A DNA stretch of 64,000 nt from Thiobacillus sp. 65-29 (lineage in GTDB: Bacteria > Pseudomonadota > Gammaproteobacteria > Burkholderiales > Thiobacillaceae): positions 1 through 64,000 of the forward strand of contig MKWN01000023.1 in assembly GCA_001899775.1 (NCBI GenBank), in the 5' to 3' direction. Under the pieces are notes generated by a model that saw nothing but the letters and a program-made list of their open reading frames with translations, ran no database searches and was not told the DNA's origin. This document shows, piece by piece, positions 1-8,851 of the stretch (position 1 is the first letter of the stretch; each line of letters begins with the position of its first letter). The translations under genes were made by a program, and so were the position numbers.

Positions 1-113
1 GAGCTACGCGCCTAATGCGGGGCGCATCATAACCGAAACGGGGCGCTCCTGTCGACTGCGGCGGGAATTTTTTCGCAGCTCGCCCGGTGTGCCGCACGGG
101 CTACAATCATTGC
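1..113. other. Leader upstream of the macro-domain gene
   Basis: I see no gene here. A TACAAT hexamer at 102-107 resembles a -10 box, but it sits only 6 bases before the ATG at 114 and no -35 box lies at a suitable distance, so I do not call a promoter. The stretch may be the end of an intergenic region that starts outside the window. Confidence 0.4.
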
Positions 114-623
114 ATGGTTGCCCCGCTGCGTGCCGTACACGCCGACCTCACCACCCTGGCTGTCGACGCCATCGTCAATGCCGCCAACCGCACCCTGCTT
201 GGCGGCGGCGGTGTCGACGGGGCGATTCACCGCGCCGCCGGTCCGGAACTGCTGGCCGAATGCCGCACGCTCGGCGGTTGCCATACGGGCGATGCGACGT
301 TGACACGCGGCTATCGCCTGCCGGCGCGCTGGGTGATCCACACGGTCGGCCCGGTGTGGCAGGGGGGCGACCACGGTGAAGCGGAGTTGCTGGCGTCCTG
401 CTACCGTCGCAGTCTCGAGGTGGCTGCGGCGGCGGGTGCTGCTACGCTCGCCTTCCCGGCGATCAGCACCGGCGCCTATGGCTACCCTTTCGAGGCGGCC
501 GCACGGATCGCGGTCGCCACCGTGCGCGACGGCATGACACGGCTTCCAGCCCTGCGTGAGGTCGTGTTTTGTTGCCATGGGGCAAGCGCCCTCGCCGTGT
601 ACCAGGCCTTACTTCAAACCTGA
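114..623 (+). CDS. Macro-domain protein (ADP-ribose hydrolase, YmdB/MacroD type)
   Basis: A 169-residue protein that is essentially one macro domain. The ADP-ribose-binding signatures are present in order: NAAN at residues 22-25, [14 protein letters not shown] at about 30-43, and the ISTGAYGYP phosphate loop near residue 120. Family members hydrolyse O-acetyl-ADP-ribose and remove mono-ADP-ribose from proteins or nucleic acids. I start it at the ATG at 114; the frame is open 27 bases further upstream, but that would add nine residues unlike the family. It stands alone on the plus strand, followed 29 bases later by a small conserved gene. No toxin or sirtuin partner is visible nearby, so its substrate is open. 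Confidence 0.9.
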   Translation: MVAPLRAVHADLTTLAVDAIVNAANRTLLGGGGVDGAIHRAAGPELLAECRTLGGCHTGDATLTRGYRLPARWVIHTVGPVWQGGDHGEAELLASCYRRSLEVAAAAGAATLAFPAISTGAYGYPFEAAARIAVATVRDGMTRLPALREVVFCCHGASALAVYQALLQT

Positions 624-652
624 CGCGAGTTTCACGTTGACTGGAGAGCACC

Positions 653-997
653 ATGATCAGACTGTCGCAAACCCTGAATGCCTGGAATACGCCCATGTTC
701 CGGGAGACGTTCAAGCACGAGATCGAAAGCCTCGACCCTGGCCTGCTGCCCCTGCAGGAAGGTCTGTCGCGCAGCAGTCATGTCACCGCCACGCCCTTCC
801 GCGCCGTGCCGCTCGCGGCCGACCGTGAAGACGGGCAGTTGCGGATCAAGACCGGTATTTTCTACACCGGCATCATCGCCGGTTGCAGCTGCGCCGACGA
901 TCCGACGCCGATCGACGAGCAGACGGAATACTGCGTGCTGGAATTCGCCGTCGACACGACCACGGGTGTAGCCTCGGTACAGCTCACCGAGGAGTGA
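653..997 (+). CDS. Small conserved hypothetical protein
   Basis: A 114-residue cytosolic-looking protein preceded by a good ribosome-binding site (GGAGAG, 7 bases before the ATG). It has no signal peptide or membrane segment. The middle contains G-C-S-C-A-D-D-P (residues about 81-88), and the C-terminal half reads like an alternating beta-sheet. I do not recognise the family well enough to name a function. It follows the macro-domain gene closely and may be cotranscribed. It ends 9 bases before the convergent PilZ gene. Confidence 0.75.
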   Translation: MIRLSQTLNAWNTPMFRETFKHEIESLDPGLLPLQEGLSRSSHVTATPFRAVPLAADREDGQLRIKTGIFYTGIIAGCSCADDPTPIDEQTEYCVLEFAVDTTTGVASVQLTEE

Positions 998-1006
998 GCC
1001 GCGCGT

Positions 1007-1678
1007 TCACTCCTTGCGCAGGCGCTGGCGGTAGACCAGGGTCATCACCAGCAGCCGCGCATCCTTGTCGAGGTCGAGGAACTGTACCCCCAGGGTGTGC
1101 ACCGTGACATCCTTCACGAGCTGGCTGTCGAGCGCGCGCACGACGACTTCGGTGCGCACTTCTTCCTCGATGTCTTCGGCGACCCGCACCCGGAAGCTGA
1201 GCATGTATTTCGTGTCCTTGCGTCCCATCGGGCCGGGCAGGACCAGTTGTCCGCCGCCGACGCTGAGATCGCGCAGCGTGACCGCCGTTTCCTTGCGGCT
1301 GACCGGATTGAACAGGGTCGCGGGCAGGTTGACGACGGTGCGCAGGTCCTTGCGAATGCGCGTGGCGAGCACCTGTCGTGGGTATTCGATGTGCATGTGC
1401 GGGTAGGGCTGCGTATGCAGCTTCACCACCTTGGACTTGAAGGTAAAGTGCTGTGTGCCGGAGAATCCCTTGACGTTGTAGGGCGTGCCCTCCTTCACGG
1501 CAAGCACCTTGCCGGCGGCGATCGGGTTGGTGACGATGAGGGTGTGGTTCTTCAGGAAGCCGAGAAATCCCACCGGCATGAATTCGCCGACGACTTCGAG
1601 TGCCGAATGAACCTGGAGCATTTCGCCCGGCTGCAAGGCAAGGTCTTCGAAGGCAATGGGGATGTCGTCTTCGGACAT
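1007..1678 (-). CDS. YcgR-like PilZ protein (c-di-GMP flagellar brake family)
   Basis: A 223-residue protein with a YcgR-type N-terminal domain (residues about 10-100) and a PilZ domain (about 105-220). The c-di-GMP-binding signature is visible as RKDLR at 109-113 followed by DLSVGG at 137-142, the expected RxxxR and DxSxxG. Proteins of this build bind cyclic di-GMP and slow the flagellar motor. The ATG at 1678 is chosen because the open frame beyond it overlaps the kinase gene and has no family-like sequence. It is the last gene of an operon with a response regulator and a histidine kinase, and the operon has a flagellar sigma-28 promoter, which fits a motility role. Confidence 0.88.
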   Translation of the reverse strand: MSEDDIPIAFEDLALQPGEMLQVHSALEVVGEFMPVGFLGFLKNHTLIVTNPIAAGKVLAVKEGTPYNVKGFSGTQHFTFKSKVVKLHTQPYPHMHIEYPRQVLATRIRKDLRTVVNLPATLFNPVSRKETAVTLRDLSVGGGQLVLPGPMGRKDTKYMLSFRVRVAEDIEEEVRTEVVVRALDSQLVKDVTVHTLGVQFLDLDKDARLLVMTLVYRQRLRKE

Positions 1679-1712
1679 GGGGTGCGGTGCGCTGGCTATC
1701 ACGTGAGGACGC

Positions 1713-2366
1713 TCACGGCACGATGAGGCTGAATACGGCGCCGCCATCGTTGGCGAGGCGCAACGCGCCGTGGCGACCACGGTTTTCGTGGGCCTCGGCG
1801 ATGAGACGGGCGAATTGCAGGCCCAGCCCGGTGCCGCGTGCCCGATAGGGCGTGCCATCGGCCAGGCTGGCCAGGATGTGCGCCGGAAACCCTTCCGAAT
1901 CATCGCGCACGCTGAACTCCAGGCAACCATCCTGCACGTCCGCCTCGATGCGAATGCCCGAGCGCGCGTAGACCAGCGAGTTGTGGACGGCATTGATCAG
2001 CGCCATCTCGACGAGGTCGCGATCGAAGAATCCGATGGGTGGAACGTCGGCGGTCACCTCGCTGACAACCTGGACGCGACCATGCGCCAGCCCTTCCGCG
2101 CGCCGGGTCAGCTCGTCGACGAGATCGTGGGGCGAATAGGCGTCGATGGTCGGGATCAGGCGCCCCTGATTGGCCTTGTAGACCAGCAGGGCCTGCTGCA
2201 GGCGCTCGACCACGCCCTGGCATTGCATGCGTGCGGCATCGAGTGCCGCGTCGCGCGTGGCGTCGCCGGTGTCGGGAATGGTGTCGAGGGTCATCGACAG
2301 CAGCCCGAGATTGTTCTTCAACTCGTGGATCAGGGCTGCGTAGAAATCGCTGTTGTCGCCACTCAT
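1713..2366 (-). CDS. Short histidine kinase without a sensor domain
   Basis: A 217-residue kinase of only a dimerisation/phosphoacceptor helix pair and an ATPase domain. The H-box is HELKNN with the histidine at residue 14, the N-box is NAVHNS, and the G2 box is GTGLGL. The G1 box reads DDSEGFP, so its first glycine is serine. There is no membrane segment or PAS/GAF domain, so the input must come from a partner. Its ATG overlaps the stop codon of the upstream response-regulator gene (ATGA), suggesting coupled synthesis and that this regulator is its partner. Whether it acts as kinase or phosphatase cannot be read from sequence. Confidence 0.85.
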   Translation of the reverse strand: MSGDNSDFYAALIHELKNNLGLLSMTLDTIPDTGDATRDAALDAARMQCQGVVERLQQALLVYKANQGRLIPTIDAYSPHDLVDELTRRAEGLAHGRVQVVSEVTADVPPIGFFDRDLVEMALINAVHNSLVYARSGIRIEADVQDGCLEFSVRDDSEGFPAHILASLADGTPYRARGTGLGLQFARLIAEAHENRGRHGALRLANDGGAVFSLIVP

Positions 2367-4024
2367 GCGTGCTTCCTGTGGATACCGAAGCGGCTCTCGA
2401 TTTCCCGCAGATGCAGGCGCAGGCCAGCCAGGCGCGGATGCCCCGGCGCCTGGCGTTCGGCCTCGCCGAGCTGGCGTCGCGCGGCCTCGATCATCGGCTC
2501 GTCCATGCCGGCCTGGTCGATGTGCTTGAGGATGACCCACACCGTGTTCATGCTGATGCGCGGGTTGAACGGTGCGGCTGTGCAGGCGGTGAGCAGCCTC
2601 TCCGCGGCGGTGCGGAAATCGCCCTTCTGCGCGAGCACGACACCCTCGTTGTTGAGCTTGCGTACGTCGGCGGTGGCGGAAGCGAGAACACTGCCGCCGG
2701 CGTCATCGCGCCCCGCGTCGGCGTAGATCTTGCGCGCCTTCGCCAGCAACGCGTCGCTGTCGTGCGCATTGCGGGCGACTTCGGCGACGACGGCATCGGC
2801 TTCGTCGAGGCGTCCGTTGGCCATGCAGGTACTCGCCAGGTCGAGCATGAGCTGGGGGTCGCCGTGCGCGCCGGCGGCACGCAGGCTGGCGACGCTGTCG
2901 AGCGTCTTCGCCGCTTCGGCCGACTTGCCCTCACGCGTGTAGGCCGCACTCTGCGTGACGGCCATCACCAGTTGGCCCTCGGGCGTCGCTTCCAGCGTGC
3001 GCTTGTTGAACTTGAGCGTGTTGGCCACGGCCTTGAGGTCGCCCTGTTGCAGCTGCACCCGGCACAGGTTGCCGTAGTCGGCGGGGGTGACGAAGACGGA
3101 GTGGCGACCCTTCTCGATGGCCTGGGTGCAGGCCGTCCGTGCGGTGTCGAGATCGCCGTTGTCGAACGCCACCTCACCCAGCTTCTGCTGCCGCCGCACC
3201 GTGCGCGCGGAAACGGCAACGCCCTGCTGCAAGGCCTCCTGCGCCGCTGCCGGATCTTTCTTCGCCAGACAGACATCGGCCAGCAGATCGTAGGCGGAGA
3301 CCATCTCCGGTGCATGTTCGAGGACATCGCGCAACTCTTCCTCGGCCGCCTCGTCCTTCTGCTGCAGGTGCAGGGCGCGCGCCAGCCCCAGACGCGCCCA
3401 CGGCACGGCACGCATGGCGATCACCTGCTTGTAGAGCGCCTCGGCTTCCTCGAAGCGCCCCATCGCATTGAGGATTTCGCCCTTGAAGCGTAAGGCATCG
3501 ATCGCATAGCGTGGCTGCTCGCGCATGAGCGCGTCGCATGCGTTGATCGCTGCTTCGAGCTGGCTTTCCTGGAAGTGCCGGTAGGCATCCGCGAAAGCCC
3601 GCTTGCGCAGCAGGATCGACACCAGCCGCGCGCACAGCACTTCGGCACTGAACGGCTTGATCATGTAGTCGTCCGGTGCGAGCTCCGCGGTGGCGACGAC
3701 TTTTTCATAAAAGGATTCGGCGGTGACCATCATGAACACGGTCTCCAGCGAAATGAGGTTGCTGTGGCGCAATTCCTCCAGCAACTGCTGACCGTCCCGG
3801 CCCTCGCCGAGATTGAAGTCGCACAGGATGAAATCGTAGGGTTTGTTGCGGATATGGAAGATCGCCTCGGCGGCGTTCGCGGCGAGCTGCACCTTGGTAA
3901 TGCCGAAATTGGAAAGCGTCAGCCGCAGCGCATTGCGCATGCCCGAGTAGTCGTCCACCACCAGTGCACGCAGCGCGCCAAAGTCGATAGCCGGTTTGCC
4001 GGCACCAGCCGGAGGGAATGCCAT
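2363..4024 (-). CDS. Response regulator with C-terminal TPR repeats
   Basis: A 553-residue protein: a CheY-like receiver domain at residues about 18-140 followed by a long TPR-type helical array. The receiver has the acidic pair D24-D25, the phosphorylation site D69 (in LCDFNLG), a T/S switch near 108 and the conserved lysine in MIKPF near 128. It has no DNA-binding domain, so it probably acts through protein contacts. I chose the ATG at 4024 over an in-frame TTG at 4060, because a 7-bp hairpin in the leader spans the region just before it. It heads a three-gene operon (regulator, kinase, PilZ protein) whose start matches a sigma-28 promoter at 4089-4115. Confidence 0.88.
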   Translation of the reverse strand: MAFPPAGAGKPAIDFGALRALVVDDYSGMRNALRLTLSNFGITKVQLAANAAEAIFHIRNKPYDFILCDFNLGEGRDGQQLLEELRHSNLISLETVFMMVTAESFYEKVVATAELAPDDYMIKPFSAEVLCARLVSILLRKRAFADAYRHFQESQLEAAINACDALMREQPRYAIDALRFKGEILNAMGRFEEAEALYKQVIAMRAVPWARLGLARALHLQQKDEAAEEELRDVLEHAPEMVSAYDLLADVCLAKKDPAAAQEALQQGVAVSARTVRRQQKLGEVAFDNGDLDTARTACTQAIEKGRHSVFVTPADYGNLCRVQLQQGDLKAVANTLKFNKRTLEATPEGQLVMAVTQSAAYTREGKSAEAAKTLDSVASLRAAGAHGDPQLMLDLASTCMANGRLDEADAVVAEVARNAHDSDALLAKARKIYADAGRDDAGGSVLASATADVRKLNNEGVVLAQKGDFRTAAERLLTACTAAPFNPRISMNTVWVILKHIDQAGMDEPMIEAARRQLGEAERQAPGHPRLAGLRLHLREIESRFGIHRKHA

Positions 4025-4051
4025 GTTCTTGCGATCCTGCGAAGAGTCCCC

Positions 4052-4069
4052 ACCGCACAATGGTGCGGT
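4052..4069 (-). other. Hairpin in the response-regulator leader
   Basis: A perfect 7-bp inverted repeat (ACCGCAC / GTGCGGT) with a four-base loop lies 28 bases upstream of the ATG and downstream of the predicted sigma-28 start site. It would form in the mRNA leader. It could affect translation or mRNA decay; no T-run follows, so it is not a terminator. Confidence 0.5.
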
Positions 4070-4088
4070 TTCCTTGATTTCTCGGGTT

Positions 4089-4115
4089 TTATCGGCATTT
4101 GGCGGCCAAACTGAA
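4089..4115 (-). promoter_or_regulatory. Sigma-28 (FliA) promoter of the regulator-kinase-PilZ operon
   Basis: Read on the minus strand, the -10 element is GCCGATAA (4096-4089), identical to the flagellar sigma-28 consensus. It is preceded at exactly 11 bases by TTCAGTTT (4115-4108), six of eight matches to TAAAGTTT. The expected start site is near 4081, giving a leader of about 57 bases. fliA is encoded in the same window at 15454-16164. This is a sequence match only. Confidence 0.72.
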
Positions 4116-4131
4116 CCTTCTACCCGTCGGA

Positions 4132-4935
4132 TCAGGTGCCGCCGAGGCCAATCGTGTCCGCGAACGGGCGGCTCGGGTACTGAAACGCGACCGGACCGTC
4201 GGCGCGCGCGTGGACGAACTGGCGCACGAAGGGGTCGTCAGAATCGGCGATGCCTGCGGCCTCCCCCTCCGCGACGACGACGCCGTCATGGAGGAAATAG
4301 ACGTAGTCGGCCACCTTGAGCGACTCGGACACGTCGTAGGTCACCACCACCGAAGTCAGTCCAAGCGCATCGTTGAGGCGGCGCATGAGGCGGGCGATGG
4401 TGTTGAGCGAAATCGGATCGAGTCCGGCGAACGGTTCGTCGTACATGATGAACATCGGGTCGAGCGCGATCGCACGGGCCAGCGCGACACGCCGCTCCAT
4501 GCCGCCGGAGAGCTCCCCGGTGCGCAGATCGCGCGCACCACGCAGGCCGACCGCGTGCAGTTTCATCAGCACCAGGTCACGGATCACGTCCTCCGGCAGG
4601 TCGGTGTGCTCGCGCATCGGATAGGCGATGTTGTCGAATACCGAGAGATCGGTGAACAACCCGCTCACCTGGAACATCATGCCCATCTTGCGCCGCATGG
4701 CGTAGAGGGCGTCATTGCCGAGTTCGTGTACGACCTGGCCATTGAATTTCACGTGGCCGCGCGCCGGCTGCAGCTGCCCGCCGACGTGACGCAGGAGCGT
4801 GGTCTTGCCGCAGCCGCTGACCCCGAGGATGGCGACCAGCTTGCCGCGCGGAATGTCGAGATTCACCCCGCTCAGAACCGACCGCTCGCCGTAGGCAAAA
4901 TGCAGATCGCGGATCTCGACCAGGCGCTCGCTCAT
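4132..4935 (-). CDS. mlaF: MlaF-type phospholipid-transport ABC ATPase, orphan
   Basis: A 267-residue ABC ATPase with Walker A GVSGCGKT, signature LSGGM and Walker B MYDEPFAGLD. It ends in the MlaF-type tail with DGPVAFQYP (compare DGPVPF in E. coli MlaF). MlaF powers MlaE in retrograde glycerophospholipid transport to keep the outer membrane asymmetric. Two things are odd. The usual partners mlaE, mlaD, mlaC and mlaB are not beside it; instead its ATG lies one base after the sucB stop. And the H-loop histidine is a tyrosine (VVVTYDVSES). It could serve a permease encoded elsewhere. Confidence 0.85.
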   Translation of the reverse strand: MSERLVEIRDLHFAYGERSVLSGVNLDIPRGKLVAILGVSGCGKTTLLRHVGGQLQPARGHVKFNGQVVHELGNDALYAMRRKMGMMFQVSGLFTDLSVFDNIAYPMREHTDLPEDVIRDLVLMKLHAVGLRGARDLRTGELSGGMERRVALARAIALDPMFIMYDEPFAGLDPISLNTIARLMRRLNDALGLTSVVVTYDVSESLKVADYVYFLHDGVVVAEGEAAGIADSDDPFVRQFVHARADGPVAFQYPSRPFADTIGLGGT

Positions 4936-4936
4936 C

Positions 4937-6148
4937 TCAGTGCTCTTCCAGCAGCGCTTCCGGCGCTTCCAGCGCTGCCTTCACCGCGACCAGGAACTGC
5001 ACCGCGTCGCGGCCATCGATGAGCCGATGGTCGTAGGTGAGCGCGAGGTACATCATCGGACGGATCACCACCTGACCGTGCTCGGCGACGGGCCGCTCCT
5101 GGATGGCGTGCATGCCGAGTATGGCCGACTGCGGCGGGTTGAGAATGGGTGTGGACAGCAGCGAACCGAACACGCCGCCATTGGTGATGGAGAAGGTGCC
5201 GCCCGCGAGTTCTTCCAGGGTGAGTCGCCCGTCGCGCGCGCGGCGGGCAAAGTCGGCGATGGCCGCCTCGATCTGCGCCGAAGTCAGGGTCTGTGCGCGG
5301 CGCAGGATGGGCACCACCAGCCCGCGCGGTGTGGAAATGGCGATGCCGATATCGGCATCGTCGTGCCACACGACGTCGCCGCCGTCGATGGCGGCGTTGA
5401 CGATGGGAAACTGCTGCAGCGCCCCGCACACCGCCCGCACGAAGAAGGACATGTAGCCGAGCTTGACGCCGTGCCTCACTTCGAAATCGGCCTTGTAGCG
5501 CTGCCGCAGGGCGTTGACCGCAGCCATGTTCACCTCGTTGAAGGTGGTGAGCAGGGCGGCACCCTGCTGCGCCGCGACGAGGCGCTCGGCCACGCGCTGA
5601 CGCAAGCGTGACATCGGCTCGCGTTTAATCGGTGTGGGCATCACGTTCGCCCCCTCTCCCGCCCCGGGAGAGGGTTGGGGAGAGGGAGGCGAAGCCATCG
5701 GTGTGGGCATCACCCTCGCCCCCTCCCCCGCTGCACGAGCGGATGGCAGGGGACGCGGCTGAGTTGCGCGCATTGCAACGGGTGCGCCGGGCAAGCTGCC
5801 TTCACGCTCTCCTCCGCCTTTTCCCCTCGAAGGAGTTGGCGTTGTCCGCGCCGCATCAGCCGCTTTCGCCGGTCGAGGCGTTTCGGACGGCGTGCTCGCG
5901 GTGACGCTCTCGCCGGTCTCGATGACCGCGATGATTTCCTCGGCCGTAACCGAATCGCCTTCCAGCCGGGCGATCTCGACCAGGGTGCCGGACGCGGGAG
6001 CGGGTATTTCGAGGATCACCTTGTCGGTTTCGAGATCGACCAGGGTATCGTCGCGCGCGACGGTATCGCCGACCTGGCGGCGCCACGGCAACAGCGTGCC
6101 GCTGGCGACCGAATCCGACAGGGTGGGCACGCGTACCTCAACTCGCAT
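4937..6148 (-). CDS. sucB: Dihydrolipoyl succinyltransferase (E2 of 2-oxoglutarate dehydrogenase), E3-binding domain missing
   Basis: A 403-residue E2 protein. Residues 1-75 are a lipoyl domain with the lipoylated lysine in DLETDKV. The C-terminal catalytic domain begins around [13 protein letters not shown] and keeps the active-site [12 protein letters not shown]. Between them I find no peripheral-subunit-binding domain. The roughly 95 linking residues are low-complexity Pro/Gly/Ala sequence translated from palindromic repeats ([14 protein letters not shown] and relatives), as in the flhB tail. Overall length still matches the family. The ATG at 6148 overlaps the sucA stop by 11 bases; an upstream ATG at 6166 is possible but adds unlike sequence. 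No lpd gene for E3 lies in the window. Confidence 0.93.
   Translation of the reverse strand: MRVEVRVPTLSDSVASGTLLPWRRQVGDTVARDDTLVDLETDKVILEIPAPASGTLVEIARLEGDSVTAEEIIAVIETGESVTASTPSETPRPAKAADAARTTPTPSRGKGGGEREGSLPGAPVAMRATQPRPLPSARAAGEGARVMPTPMASPPSPQPSPGAGEGANVMPTPIKREPMSRLRQRVAERLVAAQQGAALLTTFNEVNMAAVNALRQRYKADFEVRHGVKLGYMSFFVRAVCGALQQFPIVNAAIDGGDVVWHDDADIGIAISTPRGLVVPILRRAQTLTSAQIEAAIADFARRARDGRLTLEELAGGTFSITNGGVFGSLLSTPILNPPQSAILGMHAIQERPVAEHGQVVIRPMMYLALTYDHRLIDGRDAVQFLVAVKAALEAPEALLEEH
5628..5760. repeat. Palindromic repeat cluster inside sucB
   Basis: A 9-bp perfect palindrome, CCCTCTCCC / GGGAGAGGG, lies at 5652-5660 and 5666-5674, followed by GGTTGGGGAGAGGG. Its flank, ATCGGTGTGGGCATCAC, is directly repeated at 5628-5644 and 5697-5713 (69-bp period), and the second unit has a decayed palindrome. 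The 5645-5686 element is nearly the same as 20157-20199 in flhB, differing mainly in the short loop. Both are translated in frame. Confidence 0.85.
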
Positions 6149-8834
6149 ACGGGGTCTCCAGCGCATCCTGGATCAGCGCTTCCAGCTCGGCGCGGTGACG
6201 CGACACGTAGCCCGAGGCCGGCGCCGCGGCCGGGGGGCGGCCGGCGTACTGGAAGCGCTGCCCTGCCGGCGTGCAATGGTTGAGATGGTGCAGCGTCTGG
6301 TACCAGGCGCCCTGGTTCATCGGTTCTTCCTGCGCCCAGATGAAGGTGGCAGCGTGAGGGTAGGCATGCAGGACTGCGCGCAGCGTGTCTTCGGGAAATG
6401 GATAGAGCTGCTCGATGCGCACCAGCGCGACCTCATCCAGCCTGCGTTCCGCACGGGCGGCCTCGAGATCGAACCACACGCGGCCGCTGCACGCGACGAC
6501 ACGCTTGGCCATGCGCGGTGCACGCGGGTCGTCGATGACCGGACGGAACGCACCCGCCGAGAGATCCGCGAGTGACGAGGTCGACGCGGGATGGCGCAGC
6601 AGGCTCTTCGGTGTGAGCACGACCAGCGGCTTGCGCGCCGGCCGCACGATCTGCCGACGCAACAGGTGGAACATCTGCGCCGGCAGCGTCGGCACGCATA
6701 CCTGGATGTTGTCCTGTGCGCACAGCTGCAGGAAGCGTTCGAGCCGCGCCGAGGAGTGTTCCGGTCCCTGGCCTTCGAAGCCGTGCGGCAACAGCAGCGT
6801 AAGACCGCACAGGCGGCCCCATTTCGCCTCGCCGCTGGTGATGAACTGGTCGATCACCACCTGCGCGCCGTTGGCGAAGTCGCCAAACTGCGCCTCCCAT
6901 ATCACCAGGGTGTCGGGGTCGGCGGTCGCGTAGCCGTACTCGAACGCGAGCACCGCCTCTTCCGACAGCATCGAGTCGATGACGGTGAAGCTGCCCTGGC
7001 GTTCGTGGATGTGTTCGAGCGGGATGTAAACGCCGCTCTGGCGCCGCTCGCGCTTCTGGTCGTGCCACACCGCATGACGGTGGAAAAAGGTGCCGCGCGC
7101 CGAATCCTGTCCCGACACGCGCACGCTGTGTCCGGCATCGAGCAGACTGGCGTAGGCCAGCGTCTCGGCATAGCCCCAGTCGACCGGCAGCGCGCCAGTA
7201 CGCATCCGGCGCCGGTCGTCGAGCACCTTCTGCACGCGCGGGTGCAGTTCGATTTCATACTCCAGCGTGGTGACGCGCTCGCCGAGAAAATCCAGGCGCG
7301 GGGCCGGCACGGCCGTCGGCACCTCGTCCGGGTTCCTGCTGCGAAAGCGTCCCCAATGCGTACCGAAGGTCTGCTTGAAGTCGGACGGTGCCGGCGGGCT
7401 CAGCGATTCGCCATGCTCCAGCCGATCGCGGCAGCGATCGACGAGATCGTCTACCTCCACTTGCGTCAGAATCCCCTCCTCGACCAAGCGCTGCGCATAC
7501 AGCACGCGCGTGCTCGGATGCGCGTTGATGCGCCGGTACATCAGGGGCTGCGTGGCGAGCGGTTCGTCCTGCTCGTTGTGACCGTGACGCCGGTAACACA
7601 CCAGGTCGATGAAGCAGTTCTTGTGAAAGGTGTAGCGGAAATCGACCGCGGTCTGTACCGCGAACGCGACAGCCTCCGGATCGTCGCCGTTGACGTGCAG
7701 TACCGGCGCCTCAACCATCTTGGCGACGTCGGTGCAATAAAGCGTCGAGCGTACGTCGCGCGGATCGGAGGTGGTGAAGCCGATCTGGTTGTTGACGACG
7801 ATGTGAATCGCACCGTTGTTGCGAAAGCCACGTGTCTGCGACATGTTGAGACTTTCCATCACCACGCCCTGCCCGGACAGCGCCGCGTCGCCGTGCAGAA
7901 TCACCGGCACCACCTCGTAGCCGAGTACGTCGCCGCGGCGATCCTGGCGTGCGCGCACCGAGCCGCGCACCACCGGATGCACGATCTCCAGATGCGAGGG
8001 ATTGAACGCCAGCGCAAGGTGCACTGGACCGTACTCGGTCGCGATGTCGGTGGAAAAGCCCAGGTGATACTTGACGTCACCCGACAGCGGGGTATCGGGA
8101 TCGCCATTGACCGGCTCGGCGTACAGGCTGTCGACGGTACGCCCCATGAGATTCACCAGCACGTTGATGCGCCCGCGATGCGCCATGCCCATCACGATTT
8201 CCTTCGCACCGTGGCGCGCGCAGCGGGCGATCACCAGATCGAGCAGGGGAATCAGGCTCTCGCCGCCTTCCAGCGAAAAGCGCTTCTGGCCGACATGACG
8301 GGTGTGGAGAAATTTTTCCAGTGTCTCGGCGTCGGTCAGGCGCTTGAGCAGTTGCTTCCTGAGTTCGGCCGGGACATCGAAGCGTCCCTGCGCGGATTCG
8401 ATGCGCTCCTGCAGCCAGCGCTTGCGTGCCACGTCGGTGATGTGCATGTACTCAAAGCCGATGCGCCCGCAGTAGGCGGTGCGCAAACGGTCGAGAATGT
8501 CGGCGAGCGTGGTCCGGTCAACGCCGCACAGCGAGCCGGTTTCGAACTCCCGTGCGAGATCGGCTTGGGTCAGACCGTAGTGCGCCGGATCGAGCTCGGG
8601 TGTGGGCGGCGGCTCGAAGCGGCGCAGCGGATCGAGGTCGGCCTTGCGCACGCCCAGATAGCGGTAGGCGTTGATGAGCCGCAGTACCGCGACCTGCGCA
8701 GTGTCGGCACAAGGCTGCTCGCCGGGCAGCGCTTGCGCCAGCCAGGGGGACAGGGTGTCGTCCACGAGCGTTTCCAGGTACGCCGTGTTGCCGGCATACA
8801 GGGGAGTGCTCCGGTACCAGTCGGGCGCGCTCAT
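6138..8834 (-). CDS. sucA: 2-Oxoglutarate dehydrogenase E1 component
   Basis: An 898-residue thiamine-diphosphate-dependent E1, close to the usual 930. It decarboxylates 2-oxoglutarate and passes the succinyl group to the lipoyl arm of SucB in the TCA cycle. Recognisable blocks include [13 protein letters not shown] (ThDP domain), [29 protein letters not shown] (ThDP/Mg binding) and the C-terminal [12 protein letters not shown]. The ATG at 8834 follows the gltA stop by 17 bases, and the 3' end overlaps sucB. It sits in a TCA series, maeB-sdhCDAB-sdhE-gltA-sucA-sucB, on the minus strand. Confidence 0.97.
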   Translation of the reverse strand: MSAPDWYRSTPLYAGNTAYLETLVDDTLSPWLAQALPGEQPCADTAQVAVLRLINAYRYLGVRKADLDPLRRFEPPPTPELDPAHYGLTQADLAREFETGSLCGVDRTTLADILDRLRTAYCGRIGFEYMHITDVARKRWLQERIESAQGRFDVPAELRKQLLKRLTDAETLEKFLHTRHVGQKRFSLEGGESLIPLLDLVIARCARHGAKEIVMGMAHRGRINVLVNLMGRTVDSLYAEPVNGDPDTPLSGDVKYHLGFSTDIATEYGPVHLALAFNPSHLEIVHPVVRGSVRARQDRRGDVLGYEVVPVILHGDAALSGQGVVMESLNMSQTRGFRNNGAIHIVVNNQIGFTTSDPRDVRSTLYCTDVAKMVEAPVLHVNGDDPEAVAFAVQTAVDFRYTFHKNCFIDLVCYRRHGHNEQDEPLATQPLMYRRINAHPSTRVLYAQRLVEEGILTQVEVDDLVDRCRDRLEHGESLSPPAPSDFKQTFGTHWGRFRSRNPDEVPTAVPAPRLDFLGERVTTLEYEIELHPRVQKVLDDRRRMRTGALPVDWGYAETLAYASLLDAGHSVRVSGQDSARGTFFHRHAVWHDQKRERRQSGVYIPLEHIHERQGSFTVIDSMLSEEAVLAFEYGYATADPDTLVIWEAQFGDFANGAQVVIDQFITSGEAKWGRLCGLTLLLPHGFEGQGPEHSSARLERFLQLCAQDNIQVCVPTLPAQMFHLLRRQIVRPARKPLVVLTPKSLLRHPASTSSLADLSAGAFRPVIDDPRAPRMAKRVVACSGRVWFDLEAARAERRLDEVALVRIEQLYPFPEDTLRAVLHAYPHAATFIWAQEEPMNQGAWYQTLHHLNHCTPAGQRFQYAGRPPAAAPASGYVSRHRAELEALIQDALETPYAS

Positions 8835-8851
8835 GAGCCCATCGGATGAAG

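Noticed and set aside
6591-8849. A 752-residue plus-strand open frame opposite sucA
   Set aside because: Exactly antisense to a conserved enzyme, with no motif and no ribosome-binding site.
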